Positions 1 through 9,009 of a stretch of DNA of 59,214 nt are shown piece after piece (the stretch's first letter is position 1; each line of letters begins with the position of its first letter). A program made the translations under genes and the position numbers. Location of the stretch: positions 1 to 59,214 of IMG/VR virus record IMGVR_UViG_3300022885_000472, one strand, 5' to 3'. Under the pieces are notes generated by a model, which was not told the DNA's origin, made no database searches, and was given only the letters and a program-made list of their open reading frames with translations. The stretch comes from a virus.

Positions 1-6
1 AGTAGT

Positions 7-31
7 CGAAAGGGTCGTTAAGACCCTTTCG
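7..31. terminator. Perfect 10-bp hairpin downstream of phoH
   Basis: Arms CGAAAGGGTC and GACCCTTTCG flank a 5-nt GTTAA loop. On the plus strand the stem is followed by TTT, so it may end a plus-strand gene that lies left of the window. It also sits about 25 nt past the phoH stop on the minus strand, but there it lacks a T tract. It may act for both strands. Confidence 0.6.
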
Positions 32-55
32 TTTGGTTCATAAGGACCTATGAAA

Positions 56-841
56 TTATTGATACATGTTTAAAATATGTTCGATTATTTTATGTCTCCT
101 TATGTCTTTTTGATCGAATTCACATACAGTCATGCCTGGAACCTTATTTTTTTCAATTCGCCTTTGGAGATCAAGCAAGCCATTATCCGGAGTTTTTCGG
201 TCAGTCTGTTCAATATCACCATTGATTACGATTTTACTACCTTCTGCAATCCGTGTCATTAACATTTTTATTTGTGACGGTGTTGCGTTCTGGGCTTCAT
301 CTAATATAATCCAACTGTGCTTGAAGTTTCTGCCTCGACAAAATGCTAACGGAGTAATCTCAATGATTCCTTCTTTTAACATATATTCGATTTCGCTCTG
401 TCCATAGTATTCTTTAACTATGTCAAATAATGGCCTTACCCACGGTTCCATTTTTGAGTTTAAATCACCTGGTAAAAATCCATGTTTCTCATCATCTACT
501 GCGACAGCTGGTCTTGTCAATAATATCTTATTACACTGTCCGTTTCTTAATGCCCTCATTGCCGCCAACATTGCTAAGTAGGTTTTACCTGTGCCAGCAG
601 GACCAGCGACCATAACGATATCGGTTTCAGGGTCATTTAATGAAATAATATATTTTTCCTGATTTATACTCTGTGGTATTAATTCGATTGGTCTACGTGA
701 TGCTTGCTTTTTGCTATACTTGTCAAAGTCAATAGTTTTAGAGGAATTCATGTAAAATGTATCCTCTGTCCCTGTTTGAGTTTCCTTGTGCGTGTAGGGT
801 TCATGTTTTTTTCTTAATGCTCCAGTTTTTCGTTTACTCAT
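56..841 (-). CDS. phoH: PhoH-like ATPase
   Basis: This 261-residue cytoplasmic P-loop protein belongs to the PhoH family, which is widespread in marine phages; its exact role in infection is unsettled, with RNA-related ATPase/helicase activity suggested for relatives. The Walker A motif GPAGTGKT is near residue 80 and the Walker B region WIILDEAQN near residue 178. Arg, Lys and Asp residues typical of the family follow (NGDIEQTD). The first 55 residues are a basic, polar extension. The ATG is preceded on the minus strand by AGGAAACAATTT, a good ribosome binding site. An upstream CTTAAATAAC may be a late-type promoter. It is divergent from the next gene and transcribed alone. Confidence 0.93.
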   Translation of the reverse strand: MSKRKTGALRKKHEPYTHKETQTGTEDTFYMNSSKTIDFDKYSKKQASRRPIELIPQSINQEKYIISLNDPETDIVMVAGPAGTGKTYLAMLAAMRALRNGQCNKILLTRPAVAVDDEKHGFLPGDLNSKMEPWVRPLFDIVKEYYGQSEIEYMLKEGIIEITPLAFCRGRNFKHSWIILDEAQNATPSQIKMLMTRIAEGSKIVINGDIEQTDRKTPDNGLLDLQRRIEKNKVPGMTVCEFDQKDIRRHKIIEHILNMYQ

Positions 842-952
842 AAATTGTTTCCTGTTATTTAAGTTAGTGTGAGTGAGGATACTACATCCTCATATGTACT
901 TACTATAGGTCATTTACGTAAACTCTCATATGTCTTTAATTTGTGAATACGT

Positions 953-960
953 GATAAATA
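953..960 (+). promoter_or_regulatory. Late-type promoter box GATAAATA (upstream copy)
   Basis: GATAAATAC in the 188-nt divergent intergenic region resembles the T4 late promoter TATAAATA. It is the first of two copies 64 nt apart in front of the gene at 1030. The rest of the region shows no gene. Confidence 0.45.
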
Positions 961-1016
961 CATGTTCCCACAACATTAATAAACCAGCTTCAAAAATTAT
1001 ATTACAATTCACTTTA

Positions 1017-1024
1017 GATAAATA
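1017..1024 (+). promoter_or_regulatory. Late-type promoter box GATAAATA, 5 nt before an ATG
   Basis: GATAAATA is followed by CTAGT and then the ATG at 1030. If initiation occurs 6-7 nt past the box, as at T4 late promoters, the transcript starts at or next to the ATG and has no leader. No Shine-Dalgarno sequence fits in this gap. Confidence 0.6.
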
Positions 1025-1029
1025 CTAGT

Positions 1030-1659
1030 ATGAGCGAAGGAATAACAGGCGACAATCTTGCTTCAGAGCAAGCAAATGCATTTTTTAAGAACATTGACTT
1101 TATAAGCATTGTAGACACCATTAAAAATATCTACATGTCAGACGGGTCGATGAATACTCTTTTGGATTTCGAAAGGGTCTTGGATGAAGCAGATGTGTAT
1201 GCCTTCAGAAATTGGATCAATGGTGAATTAGTGCAGGGCCCAGACATTGGAAGGTACGCATGTACATGTACTTTCATGTGGCCTTACACACTAATGCCAG
1301 ATCCAAGAGCCACATTGAGATTATCTGCAATCGGGTGCAGTGTTAAGGTAATGAAATCAAAAATTGAGGTTCCTGTCGCAGTTGAATCATACGAAGACTT
1401 TCAATCAGGAAGTCGTTATCCTAAAATGCAAGAAAACAAAGTTTGGTTTGTGCAAATAGAAATACCGTTTGATCTTATGGATGATATTAAAGAAGGTTCA
1501 GTCGATCTCGCTGATGAAACAATTGATTTATCAGAAATCGAGGACGCATATGACGCAGACCTTGACCAAGCAAAACCTGAAGATGCAGAAGATTCATCAG
1601 CCGCAATAGATGATGTAGTTGGCCAAGATGAAAATGTAGACGGAGCATTCCAAATATAA
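1030..1659 (+). CDS. Unknown phage protein, acidic C-terminus
   Basis: I do not recognise this 209-residue protein. The central part (about 70-155) looks folded and includes CTCTFMWPYTLMPD and a beta-rich stretch with RLSAIGCSVKV. The last 55 residues are strongly acidic (DLADETIDLSEIEDAYDADL). It has its own late-type promoter directly in front of the ATG and overlaps the next start by 1 nt (TAATG), so the two are translationally coupled. The late promoter suggests a morphogenesis or virion role, which is inference only. Confidence 0.75.
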   Translation: MSEGITGDNLASEQANAFFKNIDFISIVDTIKNIYMSDGSMNTLLDFERVLDEADVYAFRNWINGELVQGPDIGRYACTCTFMWPYTLMPDPRATLRLSAIGCSVKVMKSKIEVPVAVESYEDFQSGSRYPKMQENKVWFVQIEIPFDLMDDIKEGSVDLADETIDLSEIEDAYDADLDQAKPEDAEDSSAAIDDVVGQDENVDGAFQI

Positions 1660-2210
1660 TGAGTACTATAACTGAAAGTTTGAATTATTTAGATATGGAG
1701 GGACAGATGACCTCTTATCTTTCTATTGATGAATATGCCGCTAAGATGGGCGAAGACAAAGACATTATTACATTAACCTTTACTGTTAAATCAGAATCGG
1801 TAGGTGAGGATTTAGTTTCTTGGTTCGAACGAGGATATTCATTTGTCCTAGACGCGAGTGTAAGTGACGGTGAACTTGAACCTGGCAAATATCTAGTATT
1901 TGTTGAAATGGAAAGAAGATCATGGTCAGCCGGCAATATTATTCGATTGATCGAAGAGTTACAAACATTGACTGGTTATGCTCTTAAGGATTGGACTGTT
2001 AATATTAATGGTGAAGATTATCCATTAGAACTACCTCTATTAAAAGACCTGGTTATTTTAAATCCAGGTGAGTACAAAGAAACAGTGACTGACGAAGTAG
2101 AAGACGATCTCAACGAAATGCGATTAGCCGCTGGATTAGATCATAAATCATCAGCCTTAGTAAACAAAGACACTTACATTAAAGACCTTCAAGCCGCAGC
2201 CGGCATCTAA
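1659..2210 (+). CDS. Unknown phage protein with LNEMRLAAG motif
   Basis: This 183-residue protein is of unknown function. It begins MSTITES, which loosely resembles the N-terminal tag seen on several other proteins here. Near residue 150 it carries DDLNEMRLAAGLDH, a copy of a short motif recurring in at least three other proteins of the window. The middle is a mixed alpha/beta region with WFERGYSF and YLVFVEMERRSW. It is coupled to the preceding gene by TAATG. Confidence 0.75.
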   Translation: MSTITESLNYLDMEGQMTSYLSIDEYAAKMGEDKDIITLTFTVKSESVGEDLVSWFERGYSFVLDASVSDGELEPGKYLVFVEMERRSWSAGNIIRLIEELQTLTGYALKDWTVNINGEDYPLELPLLKDLVILNPGEYKETVTDEVEDDLNEMRLAAGLDHKSSALVNKDTYIKDLQAAAGI

Positions 2211-2233
2211 TTTCAAAAAAGTTAACCTAATCC

Positions 2234-2262
2234 TTGACTTCACTGTCCGTTACTGATATACT
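2234..2262 (+). promoter_or_regulatory. Sigma-70-type promoter TTGACT-17-TATACT
   Basis: TTGACT (2234-2239) and TATACT (2257-2262) are separated by exactly 17 nt. The ATG of the DnaJ-like gene begins only 6 nt after the -10 box, so the mRNA should be leaderless or nearly so. Confidence 0.7.
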
Positions 2263-2268
2263 ACCTGC

Positions 2269-3090
2269 ATGGATTATTACGCTACATTAGGCATCACTAA
2301 AGATGCAGACGCAAAAGCGATCAAAAAAGCCTATAAACGGCTGGCTAGCAAACACCATCCTGATAAAGAGGGCGGTAATGAAGCACAGTTTAAATTGGTA
2401 AATCAAGCATACGAAGTCTTAGGAGATCCACAGAACAAACAAGATTATGATGCACCTCGAGGTCGTGACAGGCCCATGTTTGATGATGCCTTCTTTAAGA
2501 ATAGCTTCACTAATAGTAACTTTGAAGATATATTCAATCGAAAACGCGAGCAACCTATGTATCGAACAACCATATTAGTTTCATTGACTCAATCGTATAC
2601 TGGTGATACGCAATCAATGCAGGTGGAGACGCCACATTCTGGTAAAAAAGTAGTTACCGTTAATATTCCTCGAGGAGTAGAAACTGGACAACAAATTAAA
2701 TATCCTAATTTAATTCAAGAAGGCACCGCCCTTGTTATAGATTTTCATGTTGGGGAGGATCCTAGGTATCAACGATTTGGTAATAATCTTTTATCCAAAC
2801 ATGATGTTTCGGTGTTAGATTTAATTGTAGGCACCAAGTTCAAGTTCGATACAATATCAGGAAAAACCTTGGAAATCACGATCAAGCCGTATACACGGCC
2901 AAATACACAAATTAAAATTGCTGGTCATGGTATGCCAATACGTACTCTGGCAAGTCCAATGTCAGATTCTGGTCAATTCGGTGACCAATTGATCTTGTTA
3001 AATCCTGTTATACCTGATACAATAGAACTTGAAATTGTCGATGTAATCAAAAAGTATAAACATCTTAATGATCTTATAAGCACTAAATAA
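2269..3090 (+). CDS. DnaJ/CbpA-like J-domain co-chaperone
   Basis: This 273-residue protein starts with a J domain (residues 2-65) that has the HPD signature (HHPDKEGG) needed to stimulate DnaK ATPase. It is followed by a short linker and beta-rich C-terminal substrate-binding domains (about 95-270). There is no cysteine zinc finger and the Gly/Phe region is short, so it is closer to CbpA/type II J-proteins than to DnaJ itself. It probably acts with host DnaK. It has its own sigma-70-type promoter and is followed directly by a ClpA-like unfoldase, suggesting an early-expressed chaperone/proteolysis module. Confidence 0.9.
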   Translation: MDYYATLGITKDADAKAIKKAYKRLASKHHPDKEGGNEAQFKLVNQAYEVLGDPQNKQDYDAPRGRDRPMFDDAFFKNSFTNSNFEDIFNRKREQPMYRTTILVSLTQSYTGDTQSMQVETPHSGKKVVTVNIPRGVETGQQIKYPNLIQEGTALVIDFHVGEDPRYQRFGNNLLSKHDVSVLDLIVGTKFKFDTISGKTLEITIKPYTRPNTQIKIAGHGMPIRTLASPMSDSGQFGDQLILLNPVIPDTIELEIVDVIKKYKHLNDLISTK

Positions 3091-3108
3091 AAATAGAGGA
3101 ACAATTAT

Positions 3109-5391
3109 TTGAATACATCACCGGAAATTGAAAATATTATATCGAGAGCAGTCCATACTGCTAAACAGTACCGACATGAATATGTTACTATTGAACATTT
3201 GTTGCATTCGTTGATTACGCATCCTCCTTTTAGGAAATGTCTGAATGAATTTAACGTAGACACTGATCTGTTGGTTAGTGAAATCGAATCCTATCTTGGT
3301 GGTTTGCATGCGATTGAATCCAAAGATCCTGATATGGTGCCAAGAAAAACCAATTCATTAGAACGAGTAATGAATCGAGGTGTAACCCAAGTATTATTTA
3401 CGGGGCGTAAACAAGTTACGACTATTGATCTGTATCTTTCTATTGCTACTGAAGGCAATACTCATGCGCATTACTTCTTATTAAAGTATGGCGTAGTCAA
3501 ATCGCATTTTATTGACTTTTGGCAGAAATACTACAAAGGTGAGACTAACTTAAACATTTCAGAAGAACAAGCAGATGAAGTATTAGCAGAATACACCACT
3601 AACTTAACTCAGTTGGCCAGAGAAGACAAACTAGAACCTGTTATCGGTAGAACACAAGAGATAGATGATATTATCAATGTTCTGGCGAAGCGATTCAAAG
3701 CAAATGCTCTCATGGTAGGCGATCCTGGCGTAGGTAAAACTGCTATCGCAGAAGGTATTGCATCTGCCATTGTCAATAGAGAAGTTCCAGATTTCTTATT
3801 AGAATCAGAAGTTTACTCACTGGAGATTGGTAGTCTACTTGCTGGATCAAAGTATCGCGGCGAGTTCGAAGAAAAGGTTAAAGAAGTTCTTGAAGCACTA
3901 GAAGTCAAAAAGAAATGCATTCTATTCATTGATGAAGCACATACAATGGGTGGCGCAGGTGCAACATCAAATGGTTCAGTTGACTTTGCTAATATGATTA
4001 AACCTGCAATTACTAAAGGTACACTTAAAGTTATCGCATCAACAACGTGGGAAGAGTACTACGAATCGTTTGAGAAAGATAGAGCATTGATGCGTAGATT
4101 CTATCGTATTACAATTGACGAGCCTTCTGACGATACAACAGTTAGTATTCTGCGAGGCCTCTCAGAAAGACTCAATGACTTCCATGATGTAAATATCACA
4201 GAAGAAGCAATCAAAAGCAGTGTAGAGATGTCTTCTCGCTATATACACGACAGGAAGAACCCTGATAAGTCCATTGACTTACTTGATGCCGCATGTGCAA
4301 AACAGCGTGTATTAGAAAACAAGGGTGTAGACATAACAACAAGTCTTATCTTAGATCAAGTAGCGAAGTTTACTGGCGTTCCTGCTGATAAACTAAAAGG
4401 CGACAATTTAAATCGTATTACTAACCTAGATGTGAATGTCAAGTCTAAGTTGTATGGACAAGATACTGTTGTGGATGAAGTGATCGAACGAGTTTATGTG
4501 TCGTTTGCAGGAATCGGTAACGAGACCAAACCCATAGCAAGTTTCTTGTTTTTAGGCCCAACAGGCACGGGTAAAACAGAATTGGCTAAATTGCTGTCTA
4601 GTAACTTAGATATGCCACTGCTCAAATACGATATGTCCGAGTATTCAGAGAAGCACAGTGTAAGCAGTTTGATAGGACCACCCCCAGGTTATGTAGGTTT
4701 CAGCGATTCCCAAGTACAAGGCGGACGTTTGATATCAGACTTGAGTAAACACCCTCACGCCGTGCTATTGTTCGATGAGGTTGAAAAAGCAGACCCTGAT
4801 ATCTTTAACATTTTCTTGCAAATGCTAGACGAGGGAACTATTACAGGTTCTAACGGCAAGCAGGTTTCGTGTAAAAACTGTTTAATCATTCTCACTTCTA
4901 ACTTAGGTAGTGCGGATGGTGAAAGAAACAACATCGGTTTCGGTGATCCAGATAAAACTGGTGAAGATGATAAGGCAATGAAGAACTTCTTCAAGCCTGA
5001 ATTCAGAAACAGACTTGATATGGTTTGTAAGTTTAGCAAACTGGATTCACTGTCAGTTAAAAAGATTGTAATCAAATTCGTCGCTGATCTCCAGAAAGCT
5101 CTAATAGAGAAGCATAACATCACCTTAAACTTCGATGAAGTTGCAATAGATCATCTTGCTACAGAAGGGTATGATAGTAAGTTAGGAGCGAGGCCGTTAG
5201 CTCGTGAGATCGATAAACTTATCAGAGTACCACTGAGTAAGAAAATTCTGTTTGAACAAATCAAAAATTCAAACATTATGTGTGTATTAGACAACAATGA
5301 AATAGTATTCAATGTTACTGCTAAACAATTTGCAAAAGTTGGAGAGGATGGTATCATCGAAGTAGAAAATACCGGCCCGCCTTTACCATAA
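3109..5391 (+). CDS. clpA: ClpA-like AAA+ unfoldase
   Basis: This full-length 760-residue class I Clp ATPase matches the length of bacterial ClpA. It has an N domain of paired helical repeats (about 5-145), a D1 AAA+ module with Walker A GDPGVGKT and Walker B LFIDEAHT, and a D2 module with Walker A GPTGTGKT and LLFDEVEKA. The D2 loop contains I609-G610-F611, the tripeptide with which ClpA/ClpX dock on ClpP, so the product may bring phage-chosen substrates to host ClpP. The start codon is TTG with AGAGGAAC upstream; no better ATG exists at the N-terminus. It lies 18 nt after the DnaJ-like gene. Confidence 0.93.
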   Translation: MNTSPEIENIISRAVHTAKQYRHEYVTIEHLLHSLITHPPFRKCLNEFNVDTDLLVSEIESYLGGLHAIESKDPDMVPRKTNSLERVMNRGVTQVLFTGRKQVTTIDLYLSIATEGNTHAHYFLLKYGVVKSHFIDFWQKYYKGETNLNISEEQADEVLAEYTTNLTQLAREDKLEPVIGRTQEIDDIINVLAKRFKANALMVGDPGVGKTAIAEGIASAIVNREVPDFLLESEVYSLEIGSLLAGSKYRGEFEEKVKEVLEALEVKKKCILFIDEAHTMGGAGATSNGSVDFANMIKPAITKGTLKVIASTTWEEYYESFEKDRALMRRFYRITIDEPSDDTTVSILRGLSERLNDFHDVNITEEAIKSSVEMSSRYIHDRKNPDKSIDLLDAACAKQRVLENKGVDITTSLILDQVAKFTGVPADKLKGDNLNRITNLDVNVKSKLYGQDTVVDEVIERVYVSFAGIGNETKPIASFLFLGPTGTGKTELAKLLSSNLDMPLLKYDMSEYSEKHSVSSLIGPPPGYVGFSDSQVQGGRLISDLSKHPHAVLLFDEVEKADPDIFNIFLQMLDEGTITGSNGKQVSCKNCLIILTSNLGSADGERNNIGFGDPDKTGEDDKAMKNFFKPEFRNRLDMVCKFSKLDSLSVKKIVIKFVADLQKALIEKHNITLNFDEVAIDHLATEGYDSKLGARPLAREIDKLIRVPLSKKILFEQIKNSNIMCVLDNNEIVFNVTAKQFAKVGEDGIIEVENTGPPLP

Positions 5392-5413
5392 ACTGAGCAT
5401 CGATCTTTAAAAG

Positions 5414-5422
5414 CATAAATAC
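5414..5422 (+). promoter_or_regulatory. Late-type promoter CATAAATAC
   Basis: CATAAATACT lies just after the ClpA stop and 22 nt before a small gene with its own ribosome binding site (CGGAGATATTTATG). Confidence 0.55.
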
Positions 5423-5443
5423 TCTTATAACACGGAGATATTT

Positions 5444-5617
5444 ATGGCCAAGATAGTAGAAGATATGGTTGCTATTAAAATTAGCATATTGACTAAAGAC
5501 AACGATGCACAAGTAGAGGGCAATCAGATCATCACTGACGATATTGCATCTCAGTTAGAAGCAGTTGCACAAGAGTTAGTCGGTAAGGGTGCTATAGTTG
5601 AGGTCGTGAGGAGTTAA
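5444..5617 (+). CDS. Small late protein, 57 aa
   Basis: This 57-residue acidic protein begins MAKIVEDMVAIKISILTK and ends AIVEVVRS. Its alternating hydrophobic pattern predicts a small alpha/beta fold. I recall similar small proteins in T4-like marine phages, of unknown function. CGGAG lies 5-8 nt before the ATG and a late-type promoter lies just upstream. It ends 2 nt before the next gene, which looks like a virion protein. Confidence 0.75.
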   Translation: MAKIVEDMVAIKISILTKDNDAQVEGNQIITDDIASQLEAVAQELVGKGAIVEVVRS

Positions 5618-5619
5618 TC

Positions 5620-5976
5620 ATGTCACAATCAACTATATTAGCCTTATTACCACAGACAACGTTCGTTTCACCTCAATCAGATGTTGTGGGTAATACCACA
5701 CCAGCCGCGGCTTATTACCTAGGTAACCAAAACTTACAAACAATATCATATAAGTTCGACTCAGTAACAGCAAATCTAATTATTGAAGGGACGTTAGCCA
5801 CTACACCAGGTGATGCAGATTGGTTTAAGTTGCACGAGGTAATTGCAAACAATCAGCAAAACGTCAATTCAAACATAAACTCTTTTACAAATCTGACAGG
5901 CAACTTTACTTATATGAGAGCAAGGTTAGATGACTTTGATAATGGTGTTGTTCAGTTTGTTAAGATAAGTTACTAA
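5620..5976 (+). CDS. Probable small virion structural protein
   Basis: This 118-residue protein is rich in Thr, Asn and beta-strand-forming residues, with no charged N-terminal tag. The C-terminal pattern NFTYMRARLDDFDNGVVQFV resembles small structural proteins of T4-like marine phages. A good ribosome binding site (GAGGAGTTAATC) precedes the ATG. The late-type promoter at 5414 serves this gene and the preceding one. The virion role is inference from composition and context. Confidence 0.7.
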   Translation: MSQSTILALLPQTTFVSPQSDVVGNTTPAAAYYLGNQNLQTISYKFDSVTANLIIEGTLATTPGDADWFKLHEVIANNQQNVNSNINSFTNLTGNFTYMRARLDDFDNGVVQFVKISY

Positions 5977-5978
5977 CT

Positions 5979-7832
5979 ATGAAAAAAATTGTCATTATGC
6001 CTGGAGGATTTCATCCATTCCACAGGGGACACACAGCTTTATACAATTCTGTAAAGGAAGCATTTCCTGATGCTGATGTCTATGTGGTGGCAAGCGACGA
6101 TCAAAAAGCAAGACCTTTCCCGTTTAAAGTCAAGCAAAAACTAGCAAAGATAGCCGGTGTACCATCAGGCGAGTTTGTTCAAGTAAAACAGCCTTTTAGA
6201 CCGGACGAAGTCACATCAAAATACAATGCTGAAGAAGATGTATTGATCTTTGTGCGCAGTGATAAAGACAAAGACGAATCTCCAGTTCCAGGCACCACAA
6301 AGAGAGATGGTTCACCTTCATATTATCAACTATACGAGCCACACAATCTTAAACCCTTTGATCAAAATGCGTATTTTGCATATTTCCCAACTGTCGAATT
6401 TGCAGATGGTATTACAAGTGGGTCCGAGATTAGAAATACATGGCCCAAGTTAGATTCAGCAGGAAAAGCAAAACTTGCACTTTCTCTTTATCCCAACATC
6501 GCAAACAACGCCAAACTAATTAAGAATGTGATAGGACTATTTGATTCTGTATTGCAACAATTAGCAGAAGGTGACGTGTTTCCATTCAAACGCCCTGACT
6601 TACCTACCAACATAGAAAACTTAATTGTTGATTGGTTTAACGACAGGAATAAGTACACCAAAGCACAACTACAAGCAAAAGGTTATAAGGTTAGGGTAGA
6701 TTCACAGTCTAATAACATCATTGTAGTAGACAAGAAAGGCACAAAGTATAAAGTATCAGTTGATGATGCAATGGATCGTTTAATACAACATGCATACAAA
6801 GAGCCACTAGACGAAAGCATCGACAAAAATGCCATGATGAGCCACCATGAAATAGCCGAGTTAATCTGGCGTCGGACAGACAACGTAGAACTTGCTAAAG
6901 AATTTCTTTTTTTAGAAGATGATTTGCTTAGCCAAAATGACATCAACAGTACCGCTATCACAGATATCGGTGAGGATCCATACAATTATGATCTGTATAC
7001 AGTTAATGAATGGTTAGAAAATAATCATATGCCATTTTTTGTTAAACGCATGGAGCAGGATGATTCCTACAATACATATTATGAAGTAGATGCTGACATG
7101 ATTAATGAAGAATTCGTAGACCCAGACACCAATTCGAAGCAGTACTGGAACCATGACGCACAGATGGTAGGAGTAGGCGGCGAAATTGAAATGCCTTTAA
7201 GAGACACTGATAGAAATGGACGAAGAGGTGGCTTCAACGAAAGTATAGCCAAGATTCGTAGCATGATTAAAGAAACGACCGATGATCAAAAAGCTAAGTC
7301 AATTGATTTACATCACAAACTATTTAAACTCTTCGAAGAAGATAGAGACAACGTAATTAGACTTAAAGGCTTCCGCAAAGAAAAAGATGACAAAGTAGTA
7401 GATATGGGCGCGGCTAGAGACAGAAAAGCAAAAGAACAGGAAAGTAAGCAAAATCGTTATAATGAAAGAAGATATGAACAAGAAGAACTGTTAGCACGAC
7501 TCCAAGCGGAACTACTTAATGCATTAACTGAATTTGAAGAACTGGAACAAGCAGGACTGTTGCCTATAGAAATGAAAGATGCATTCGATACTACGAGAAA
7601 CCTCATCGACTACATAGCAACATATAATCCAGATGACGAGGACTTCCCATTCACTGAAGACTTGGTAGAAAGGTTACAACTTAAGACAGTTCAACTCAAA
7701 GAATACTTTGGCGGGTGGCGAGATACATCGGCCCCAAGAGTATTACGCAAACAGCAACCAACGCAACAACCTGGCGAGTTTTGGAATAAAATTGATTTAT
7801 CCGAAACCGATGATTACATAGAAGAAAAATAA
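5979..7832 (+). CDS. Nucleotidyltransferase-domain multidomain protein
   Basis: This 617-residue protein has an N-terminal HIGH-type nucleotidyltransferase domain: GGFHPFHRGHTALY at residues 9-22, and a second motif with SGSEIR near residue 150 equivalent to the ISTxxR motif of NadR/PPAT-type enzymes. Residues about 200-290 include a small DNA/RNA-binding-like segment. The remainder is acidic, partly coiled coil (about 455-520, rich in Lys, Glu and Arg), and of unknown function. It lies in the late block, 2 nt after a likely virion protein, so a packaged or assembly-linked role is possible. The substrate cannot be read from sequence. Confidence 0.75.
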   Translation: MKKIVIMPGGFHPFHRGHTALYNSVKEAFPDADVYVVASDDQKARPFPFKVKQKLAKIAGVPSGEFVQVKQPFRPDEVTSKYNAEEDVLIFVRSDKDKDESPVPGTTKRDGSPSYYQLYEPHNLKPFDQNAYFAYFPTVEFADGITSGSEIRNTWPKLDSAGKAKLALSLYPNIANNAKLIKNVIGLFDSVLQQLAEGDVFPFKRPDLPTNIENLIVDWFNDRNKYTKAQLQAKGYKVRVDSQSNNIIVVDKKGTKYKVSVDDAMDRLIQHAYKEPLDESIDKNAMMSHHEIAELIWRRTDNVELAKEFLFLEDDLLSQNDINSTAITDIGEDPYNYDLYTVNEWLENNHMPFFVKRMEQDDSYNTYYEVDADMINEEFVDPDTNSKQYWNHDAQMVGVGGEIEMPLRDTDRNGRRGGFNESIAKIRSMIKETTDDQKAKSIDLHHKLFKLFEEDRDNVIRLKGFRKEKDDKVVDMGAARDRKAKEQESKQNRYNERRYEQEELLARLQAELLNALTEFEELEQAGLLPIEMKDAFDTTRNLIDYIATYNPDDEDFPFTEDLVERLQLKTVQLKEYFGGWRDTSAPRVLRKQQPTQQPGEFWNKIDLSETDDYIEEK

Positions 7833-7914
7833 TTCGATACCTTCTCCGCGTAGTAAATAATAGTAGTAGTTATATAAAACGAAGCCACTAATATTATACA
7901 ACATAGGAGTAATC

Positions 7915-8898
7915 ATGGCCGCAAAGAAAAAAATAACTGGTACGAAAAAAGCACCGGTGTCGAAGAAAGAAGAAGCAACCATTCCGTTAGAAACTCTACA
8001 GGAAGCAGTCGAAGAAATCAACGATGCGCCACCTGCTCCGCAAGAAGGACAAGTACAAGTTAACGTAGATTTCTTACGCACAACTAAAGTACATATTGCA
8101 ATGCCTTGTTATGGTGGTATGTTAACTGAATCAACATTCATGTCATTTATTAAATGGGCAAACACCGCTCGTCAATTAAACATCGACTGGACGCTTGAGA
8201 CAATGGTGAATGAGTCATTGATCAGTAGAGCAAGAAATACACTAACTGCTAAGTTTTTGCATATGCCTGAAGCAACTCATTTGATGTTTGTTGATGCAGA
8301 TATCGGTTGGGAACCATGGCATTTGTTAGTATTACTTAATCGCAATGTTGATGTTATTGGCGGTCTTTATCCAATGAAAACTATGCCAATCAAATGGGTA
8401 GTGAATGGTTTTGATGGAGCAGAAGAAGGTCCAGACGGATTCCAAGAAGTATCTAAAACAGGCACAGGTTTCTTGCTAATGAAGAAAGAAGTGTTTGAAA
8501 AATTAAAATCTCATCCTGCTGTGAAGCAATATAAGAACGACATCGGACTTGACCCTGTGTACGATCAATATCTAAAAACTTACTTCGATACTGCTGTACG
8601 TCAGAATCGCTATTATTCAGAAGACTGGACATTCTGTGAAAACTGGCGCGATATGGGCGGAAAAGTGCATGTTGATAAACGAGTATTACTGAGACATTCA
8701 GGTTCATATGTATTCTGTTTAGAAAATCAACAATATTTGATGGACAATATCGGCCCTATGTATATGCAACAAGAACAACAGAAGGTGGCACAAGACGTTA
8801 TGACACCAGATACTGACGGTAACGTCACATTAGACGTTGGTTCTGGTGGCACGATGCCACCAGTTAATGAAGCAACATTTGAAAAGCCTAGTTCATAA
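7915..8898 (+). CDS. GT-A-type glycosyltransferase
   Basis: This 327-residue protein has a Lys/Glu/Pro-rich N-terminal extension (1-50) and then a GT-A-like core. The core contains a nucleotide-sugar binding start (VHIAMPCYGG), SRARNTL, a DxD metal site in MFVDADIGWEPW, and an acceptor-side WTFCENWRDMGG followed by VDKRVLLRHSG. Related proteins are common in marine myoviruses. It may glycosylate phage structural proteins, DNA or host glycans; the location in the late block favours a virion substrate. A ribosome binding site (AGGAGTAATC) precedes the ATG and a rho-independent terminator follows. Confidence 0.82.
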   Translation: MAAKKKITGTKKAPVSKKEEATIPLETLQEAVEEINDAPPAPQEGQVQVNVDFLRTTKVHIAMPCYGGMLTESTFMSFIKWANTARQLNIDWTLETMVNESLISRARNTLTAKFLHMPEATHLMFVDADIGWEPWHLLVLLNRNVDVIGGLYPMKTMPIKWVVNGFDGAEEGPDGFQEVSKTGTGFLLMKKEVFEKLKSHPAVKQYKNDIGLDPVYDQYLKTYFDTAVRQNRYYSEDWTFCENWRDMGGKVHVDKRVLLRHSGSYVFCLENQQYLMDNIGPMYMQQEQQKVAQDVMTPDTDGNVTLDVGSGGTMPPVNEATFEKPSS

Positions 8899-8912
8899 TA
8901 ACTACGCTAAAT

Positions 8913-8941
8913 AAAATACCCCTTAACTGGGGTATTTTTTT
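8913..8941 (+). terminator. Rho-independent terminator
   Basis: AAAATACCCC and GGGGTATTTT form a 10-bp stem around a TTAACT loop, and the run of T continues for three more bases. It closes the unit ending with the glycosyltransferase gene. Confidence 0.9.
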
Positions 8942-8977
8942 GTCTGGTGATTTTTATCTTGCTTTCTTTATTTACTT

Positions 8978-8985
8978 GATAAATA
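8978..8985 (+). promoter_or_regulatory. Late-type promoter GATAAATA
   Basis: GATAAATACTATA lies right after the terminator. It is followed by a 24-nt leader with ACGAGAGAT before the ATG at 9010. It likely drives the run of tagged proteins from 9 to 20 kb. Confidence 0.6.
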
Positions 8986-9009
8986 CTATACTACAACGAG
9001 AGATATTCA

